From Gibbula magus (lineage: Eukaryota; Mollusca; Gastropoda; Trochida; Trochidae): a stretch of 64,000 nt of DNA. The notes beneath the pieces are model-generated. The model was not told the origin of the DNA and made no database searches. It saw only the letters and a program-made list of their open reading frames with translations. The stretch's first letter is position 1. Each line of letters starts with the position of its first letter. The DNA is taken from the NCBI GenBank assembly GCA_936450465.1, contig OW388304.1:8376700-8440699 (forward strand), in the 5' to 3' direction. Positions 48,801 to 57,800 of the stretch are shown one piece after another. Made by a program: the position numbers and the translations under genes.

Positions 48801-51800
48801 ACTAACTATTTAAACATTAATGTTGTGTTAAAATTAATAACAGTAAAGCGATGCTTATAAAATTGTTATTGCTACGTTATTTGAGAATCCATTAAAACAA
48901 CAATTTTAGTCAATATTATTATACTATTAGGGAAAACATTAATTTTTCTAAAAGTGATAAATAGATTTAAACTTGAAAGGTGAACAAAGCTTTTCTATCA
49001 AGGAATAAGCCTATCCAATATGAAATGCCAAAACATTCGTGAACACCTCAAGTTAGTACCTACATGGCTACAAAAAAATAATATCTGTTTAATTCAAGTG
49101 AAAAAGAATCCAAAGAATCCTTGTATCAAATTCAAAATAACAAAATTCTGAAAAAGTCAAATCAAATTATTGACACTTACCTCTGGGTGGTGAACTGAGG
49201 TCTGAGTCGGAAGATCTCCGGTTGATGATGGTGGCCCCAACCCTAATGGGGGACGTGGAGTGTCGATGGTGGGAGGGGGAAGAGGATGCAGGGGGCGCTA
49301 TCGTCTCCTCCGGGAGGGGGGAGCTGGAAGGAAAAGTGAACACGTGACCCCCATGAAGAGCTGGAGGGGCCGTTGGGGGAGGGGATCGGGCCTTGGTCGG
49401 GGACGCTGGGGGCGACGTAACCATTGAGATGGGTCGTTTATGGAACGTCACATGACGGACACTGAAACAGAGAAGAAGAGTTTGTTAGTTTTGAAACTAA
49501 TTTCGGAGAATTTTCTTTTTAAACTTCGATAGTAGTCTACTTCTCAATTATGTTTAAAGATGATATGTGTCAGCAATTGTGTACTAAAACCACCGATTTT
49601 ATACTTTTTGGAATATCTGAATATTTAATTTGAATATCCTGTTATCTTTTTCTGCAAATATCAAATTTGAACCAAACTGTCAAGGACAGTACTAAGACTT
49701 CTAAATTTTATTTACAAATAATGTATTCTGTCATTCTTTGGCAGGCCTAGACTGAGCATCCAAAATTCTATCTTACTCAAACAATTTTTTCAGGAATTTA
49801 TCCTTCCGCAACCAACATTCAATTTAACATGGACATTCACGCCCCTCACCATATTCAATTTTAGCCTTTTTTTTTTACAGTTGTGGAAATCATTGTATTT
49901 GTGGCATGCAACATGCTATAGTTGCCAAAAATGCCAAACATCCAATATATGTGATACTAATTATTACTAGGTGCTCTAACAAAATTAAGTGTTGCAGTTG
50001 CAAAAAGCACGTTTTACATCTCCTATTACTTTTCTGTACTATAATTCAGGTTGTATCTATTATAACTGATATCTGGGAGAGTTCATAAGATATCCTTCCT
50101 AACATGTTTTGAAAACAATGCTACCCTAACATTAAAACAGAGATTTTTCTTTACAAATATTGAATTAAAATATCAACTATGTTCATTTTGACAATCTATC
50201 AACTGATGTTACTGAAAAGCAATTTTGAACAAGTATGATTAAATCTATATAATAATATAACTCAGTTTCTCAAGAGTAGAAAAGATTGAATATCTTTTCT
50301 TAACGCAACAAAATAGTTTCCTAGACATTCAGCTTTTGAAGCACAATACAGGTAAAGATAAGGCTGAGACCTTGGATTTTTTATCATATATTTTGAAAAA
50401 TATTTTCCCGTAATCTTTGAAGAAGTGAATAAACATTTTTTAGAAAAAATGCAGAATATGATTAACAGTGAAAAGATGGATACAAAGGAGAAATCACATG
50501 ACTCGTGACATCGAGGGATTACAATTTCAAAGGGATAGAAAGCTCCACACAATGAACAGAGATTTCTGTTGTCGTAAACGATAACCAGACTTTCAAAATG
50601 ATTTTAAATGATGTCAACTTAAACAATAATTCAGCAGGAAAAAAGTTGAAGATGGGAAAAGTTACAACAAAAATGTTCTGACTTTATGCATATGCATACC
50701 CGTAAAAAATGTAAAAACAATTTTTTATTAATCGGAAAAAATATATACATACTGTTTTCTATCAAATTTTCATTCAAATCGCTCCATATATTGCAGAGGA
50801 ATTCAATTCATGAATGATAAGAGCAAAAATACTCCATAATAACTTTGAAACCGTAAGGGGCGTATCACAACTGTGAACAGTGAATGAATCTAGTTAATGC
50901 AAACTATGAATTTAAAGTGGACTTTGTTAAAACGCTCAGCAAACGACCTACAGGTTTTCTAATCTTACATACTTACCTGTCTAAAACAAAATGGCTGATT
51001 AATGCAGGAAATGTTCTATACGATTACCTAATGCAACTATTGATGTCAATAACCTAATGTACAACTTGTACAAAGAAAACCTGAAATAAATTGTTAAATG
51101 TTTCTGGATTTCGCATGCACCATGCATATATGAAAAAAAAACAGTGACAATGTTGGACATAGTTTTAACAGGTAGATTTTCTTTCCATTAAAAAATGTAC
51201 ACCTTAGTAAATGAAAGGTTTTGGAATAAAGAGGTTTATGTTCTCTTTTAAATTGTTTTTAAAAATATGTTATGCTTAATTTATTTTTAACAATTCTTGC
51301 TCAGTCTATCATTATTAAAGACAATTAGTTATATATTTAAAATAACTAGAAATTAACAAAGCGTTGATATCATAAGTGTTCAAATTACAGAGCATTCAGC
51401 TATTAACCATTTCTACCCACACTGAACAAGGGATTGTTAAAACATTGTACACATTGTCACAAGAAGCAAATTAGTCAAGGATAAAACAGTCTACAATCAA
51501 CAACAAAAACTGTCATGCTACGTACAAGTTCTCTGAAAGACATACCATGTACAATACTTGTAGGTCCAGGGGCATCCAAATACAGCACATAAAAGCAGAC
51601 ATATTAGGGCTCGGGTCAGGTTAACAATCCAACATTATGCTCCTCGTGGAAGTGATCACTCAAATAACCTTTTCAAGATACCGATGTAAGCTGCTAGCAT
51701 TTCCAGGATTGCAACACTGTCTACGAGGATGTTTGTATGATGCAATATACACCCGATAGGGGTTCTTTTTCGACCCACATAATAGAAGTTTGTAAGATGA

Positions 51801-54800
51801 ATAAGGAGAGAGTTCTATAGATATACAACTTTGTTATTGGCAAGAGTGTGTTGTCTTAGACACTAAAACCATTATCAAGAAAGTGATGTAACAAGTATGA
51901 GGAGACTTACAAAAATAGGGTCATTCAATGTTAAAAAGAGGATCTCAGTCAAATATCTTCTGATATCAAATATATAAATACAAGTTGATAAAAATATTAA
52001 ATATCCCAGGCTTGCTGAAGATATTTTAGTTTTATCAATGAGTGCAGATATATTTGATATCAGAAGACAAGAGGATGAAATTCTTGTTATCATTGTCAAT
52101 TATTTCAATTAAAAACTTTGAACACATACACCACTGCCAATAGACTTACATGCAGTGAGGTTACAGAATTGTGAAATCAACAAGCTTATGACATCAAAGC
52201 ATTGTGATATCCATGGCATGAGTGATTATTTGATGATAAAAGCAAATTGATGTCATGTAGTTTACGATGGTTGAATATGTACTGTTGGAGCCAAACTTTG
52301 ATGCATGAAGAGTACATCTCAACAACAAATAAGTTGCAGAGCCATTGGATTGGATTGGATTAGAGGCCCCAACCTCTTTATTCAAGGCGAGGTGAGATGA
52401 GTTGAGGTTTAATGCCACTTTCAAGAGTATTTCGCTTATATCACAGCTTCTAGTATTATTGAATAGAGAAAGACAGCAATGCTCTGGTGTTTATGCATTG
52501 TAGTGGTACCTGTGAGCATTGGCTGGAACTAGCAAACCATGGCTGGCACTGCACTGAAATTCAGTGAAGTATTGCACCAAAAGCTTACTGCATGTAGAAC
52601 AGTTCTCCACTGCAGACAAAGTTGCCAAGTTTTGAGGATTCTAACACCGTACCTCTTGATCTGAAGCGGAACACACTAACCACTGCGCTATCCCGCCCCC
52701 TAAAGTCCTTTTGAAGACATTGTTGTAATCCTGGCAATAACAGCACAAATTATTCATCCTGGTAATCGTGAAAAGGTTAATTATGACACTATGAACTTTC
52801 TATCCTTATGAACTTTCAAGCATGGAACATTAATGTAATTTTCATTCTGTTAATTCAAGACTTTTGCAAAGACAAATCTTATTTTCTGAATTTACTTATT
52901 TGCTTTATAATCTGAATCTATCAATTACTTATGTTGAGATTATCTATAACATGAAATAGTTTTTCGTAGGATCCCCATAATAGCGAATATCACATACAAT
53001 GAGTAAATATGGGAAATAAAATGCTGGTTAGATACAATGACATTTTATTGTTTATTTTCAAGCATGCTTCTTGTTTATATACGTTACCTTTCTTCAGGAA
53101 CTATAAACAAGCTTTATACCTCACCTTTTCTTGCTTAAACAGCACAGTGAAACATTTTACTAACATGATGAAATAGTGCTACAAATGTTTACTAATGAAT
53201 AAAAGTACTGCTATTGTCTAGCAAAGAAAATCGTGATAACAAGCAGTTGATAAAAAATCGAGATTTCATTGTTGAAACAGTTAACCGAATAAAAGACATG
53301 ATGAAATATTGCTACAGTTTTCAGTAACAGAATAAATACCCTCTCGTCTTTTGATGAAATGCATTATGGTAGTTGATCAAAATATATGATTTAATTGTTG
53401 TAATAAGTAACCTTGTGTGATTACATGGTGCAGTTGATTATTTGAAGTTGAATTGGTTCTCTTTCAAATAAAACTATTGTTATGTTTGATTGGGTTGACA
53501 TGTTATTGTGCAGGGAACTGGCATGCACTGATAGTGTATCAGTAAACATAACAAAAGTCATCATCAGATAACATACCCAACTTTTGAAGATACGTGTTGA
53601 AAATGAAACTACGAATGTACTGATTCTAAGTTGAACTATGGCAAGAACAAAAGCCTTAAGAAATATCAAAATATCAAAAGGTATGGTACAGAAAAGTTTG
53701 TTTTCTTTTTTATTTAAATTTTTAAAATCAGATTTCAATTCATAAGATACTAAAATAGTACATCACAGAAAAAACATTTTTGAGTTCTTCTCTAAATATC
53801 ATAAACGTGAAAAGTCTAACCTGTTTCTATGGAAACCTCAAAATTACAAATTCCACTTATCTTCTAGAAATATTAAAAGTCACTACCTAATTACTTAAGT
53901 AATGCACATGAAAAGTTTTCAGAAAGATAATTAGATTTATAAAACATTCTTCTCTTGAAGTATAAAGTATTGACAGACAGACAGACAGATCGACAAAAAC
54001 TCTCTCTTATGAATAACAGTTGATACAATAATTTACCAAACATTCTGTTAAACGCAATTTAAATATGATTTTCAAGAATCATCAATTGATGAAGAAATAT
54101 TTAAACAAAAATCCTAAGTGAATGCTTACAATGTTTTAAAGAAATAAATCATGTTAGCAAAATCATACATGAACGTAAAGTATTACATAAACATTATCCT
54201 TTGTTGGCATGTTTTTTTTTTACACAGAATTACATATCAAAGAAAGAAAATACATTCTTCTAGAGAAATGAGGCACTAACATTAATAAATTAATACATTT
54301 TTGGAACTTTTAACGATCATGCTCTCAAAAAATTGAATATACATTTATTGATGCGCCTATGTATCATAATTGAAACAGGAAATCAAAATGTCAATAAAAC
54401 GCTTTTTCTTCAAAAGAGATGCAAACACCATCACGTGATTGAAGATTTGGTATAACTTACAACTTAAAACAAAGGGAACAAAGTTTATGTCTTTAGAAGT
54501 GGAATACATGAAAAAAAGCCAGTTTTCTATGCAACATCTTCTTTAATGTCAATATACAAGACCTTTGTAGTGGACGTTTACTCCATCAGATGAATTCACA
54601 AATATTACAAAATGTTTACATTTATAAAAAAAAACCTTTTTGAAGTGATGAAACCATACTGACAATCTGAAATTGTTTCAACCATGATAGATTTGTTCTA
54701 ATAAAAGCTAGCCAAGGTATGAAGTGTGAATGTCACATAATGAAGACTTACTCTTTCAAAGGAGAAACACCAAGGGGAGACAACTGGCCTGTTGACTTGC

Positions 54801-57800
54801 CAATTGTTACAGCAGTCCCGATACCTCTCACAACGATCCCTGACTCTCCTTCTAAGTCAAAGCAGTGACAGTACCTAGACAGTGAAACATCAGATATCAT
54901 CACTGTAGCTTGATAGACAGTTTATTTCACTGATAAATCCCAGTAATTCATTGTTCATTATTTTATAAATTGTATGAAATAGCAACTCTTGTGATATCCT
55001 CTATACAATATAATTCTGCATGTACTTGACAATACTGATGTCGTGTTGACAAATGACATCAAAAGTAAATGGGTCATCTCTATATTGCTTGCTTAAGACC
55101 ATGATAAAATGTTTTTTATAATAATGTGTAATTTTATTTCATTATCATTGGTAGGATACAAAATCAACAAAACAATGATTTCGTCTACAACGTCTGCAAC
55201 TTTGATTTTCGTGTAACATCAGAGTTTGTCAAATTGTACAATTTCAACATTCTCAATCAATAGATAATATATGAAAGAAACTATCTCACCCAAGGACAGC
55301 GTTGCCTCCCATCTCCATAACCTTCACACCAATCTTCCTCTGCAGTTCTCCTAAGACACAAAATGAAAAGTCTAAAAATGATGCCACATTCTAGTATCTT
55401 TTCATTTCAAAGATGCTGAATATGCTATTTTTCAAAATTTTTAATAAGCCTTTGGGAAGATATGTTGTTATTGTCATTCCCTTATAGACGTCCTGAGAAT
55501 AAAAAATGTCCATCTATGGGATATCCTTGTTCCACATAGACCTTTATTTATATTGTGCACATCTAAACAGAACACATGCTCACAGCACATTATTGCCTTG
55601 GTCTAACCCAAGCTGTCCATTAGAATACCTCCAAAACTACAATCACCAGATACCAAATTATACTGAAGGTGAACATTTTTAAGAAAGTTTCTTGTCCAAG
55701 ACAACATCATAAATCTCACAACTCATGTCTTGATGCAGGGCTTGGAATCAGTCATGAAGCAGGTCAACTGTCCAGTGACAAAATGAGCTCAACATTGCTG
55801 AACTTCACTGAGAACAGTCAACTAAGCTATGCACAGGGGCACCGGCTATCAAGCAATAATGATTTTAATAAAACACATCTGTTGATTAAAGGGAGTCTCT
55901 GTCTGACCCAGTTTGAAGCCTGGGAGTCAGAATTTTTTTTAATAAAATACTCTTGTACTTAACACAAATTCATGAGAGATATGAGAATTAGGATTTGGGC
56001 GAACCAGAACATTTTATAGAAATGTCCTTCTCTAATCAAGGTCACGGATCGTCATTTTATCTATTCATGCAAGGCAGCATGGTTTGGTGAATACCTCTCT
56101 CTGGCCTGATTTGAAGCCCCTGAGGTCTGGATTTTGTTTATCCACTTGTACTCCAGAAGACAAACCATGTGAGATGTAAAGGAATTAGCATGGAGCAAAC
56201 ACAAACATTTGTGAGAAATGCCTTTCATTCACCCAGTCTCAGGAGAGTGCATATGATCTGTCTCCAAGAACCCACCTGATAGTTTTGAGAAGAGCCTTTG
56301 TCTGGCCTCATTAGAAGCCCTAGGAGTCCGGATCTTGTCGATCCACTGATACTCCGGGTCATTGTTCACCACCAGCTCTTCGACAAAACCGTGGATGTTC
56401 ATCAGTTTCTGCCCAGCTGGAACTTCAGCAGCTGTAAGTTCAAAATTATTATTTTAGATCAGACAAATATTATTACACAAATGGTTTTGATATATATACT
56501 ACTCTAAATGGCAATAAGTGTTTAAGCAAAAGAACTAATCAGCTTATTCTTGAATCTGATTCACTAAGATTTAAAACATCTTAAACTTTTATACAGCATG
56601 TGTTTAGATTTTTCCCAATTAATGTTTGCTTTTTGCCTTTGTGGAACTATTTGACCACTGATTTTGTACATTGATCTTGATTATTGATTGTATAACTGGT
56701 GGAGCGGCACTTATTTAAGCCAATGGCGTGTTGTGCCACTCCATATTCATGAAAACATTTTCATGAACAAAATAGGTTTAAATCAAAATTATTTGGAAAC
56801 TCAGTAACACAGAATGGCTGTGGCATATAAACATGGTTAGTACATCTTCAAAATTGCCAACCTGAATTTAGATAATATAATAAATGTAGCAATAACATAG
56901 AAGGTCTCCATGTTTGAAATAGTTATCATTTATTTCTTATGCATTCCACCTATAAATAACCTTAAAAGGTACACAAACTTACTACAGAAAAACTGTATTC
57001 CACAAGATGACTGTCTGAACTTGTTGAAGTCTGTGAACAGTTCCACCTTCACAAGAACATGTAATTCTCCTCGGATACCTGTAACATTGGATATTTTCCT
57101 ATTGGTGATATTGTGATAGAGCAACTGACTTTAATAATGAAAAGTTAAAAAGATATGACTGGTCGTTGACGACATGGTTTTATGTCTTTGGACCAGTACA
57201 ATGGCTTGAAATGTAATGAACATTGTCATGGAAGCTGGATTTTCATTGTAGAAGACAACAGAGCAAATTACAGTGGAGCTCATTGAAAACAATCCCAGAA
57301 CAATTAACCTAAGCAGATATTAACTGTAAATTCTTATCCCTTTACTTATGAGTTTTAGGAGTTGAGAGTCATGTTCATTACGAACCATGCATGGTGTCGT
57401 AGATGGGGAACCATCCGTTGATGAGGTGAGGACTCTCTCTCGTCAGTAGAGGATTCAGATCTATGTAGACCTTCCCTATAGCATCGTGGGCACTGTACGT
57501 GTCGTAGTCCAACACTCTGTCATGTCATAGAAATAGCAGTGCAGATAAATATTATTGACTCAATTAAATTTTAAACTTTTGAACTGGGTGCGGTTCAACA
57601 AAACATGTACGTCAGATTGGAAGGCTACAATTGATTGAAATCATAACTTTCCCTCCCCACTTATCTGAAATAATCAAGTTTGCAAATAAACATTGAATTT
57701 AATTTTTAGAATCTGAATATTAATAGGCAATTCTTTTAAGTAAATTTCTAACAGCAAGATTCCAGATAACCTTTCATCTGGTAAACTGTTGATTTTCACT

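Larger units (their letters stand above)
49462..54751 (-). other. C2CD5 intron 8
   Basis: 5.3-kb AT-rich intron. It contains the palindromic repeat copy at 51930, a SINE at 52388 and a short GACA run near 53972-53987. No further exon is supported. Confidence 0.6.
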
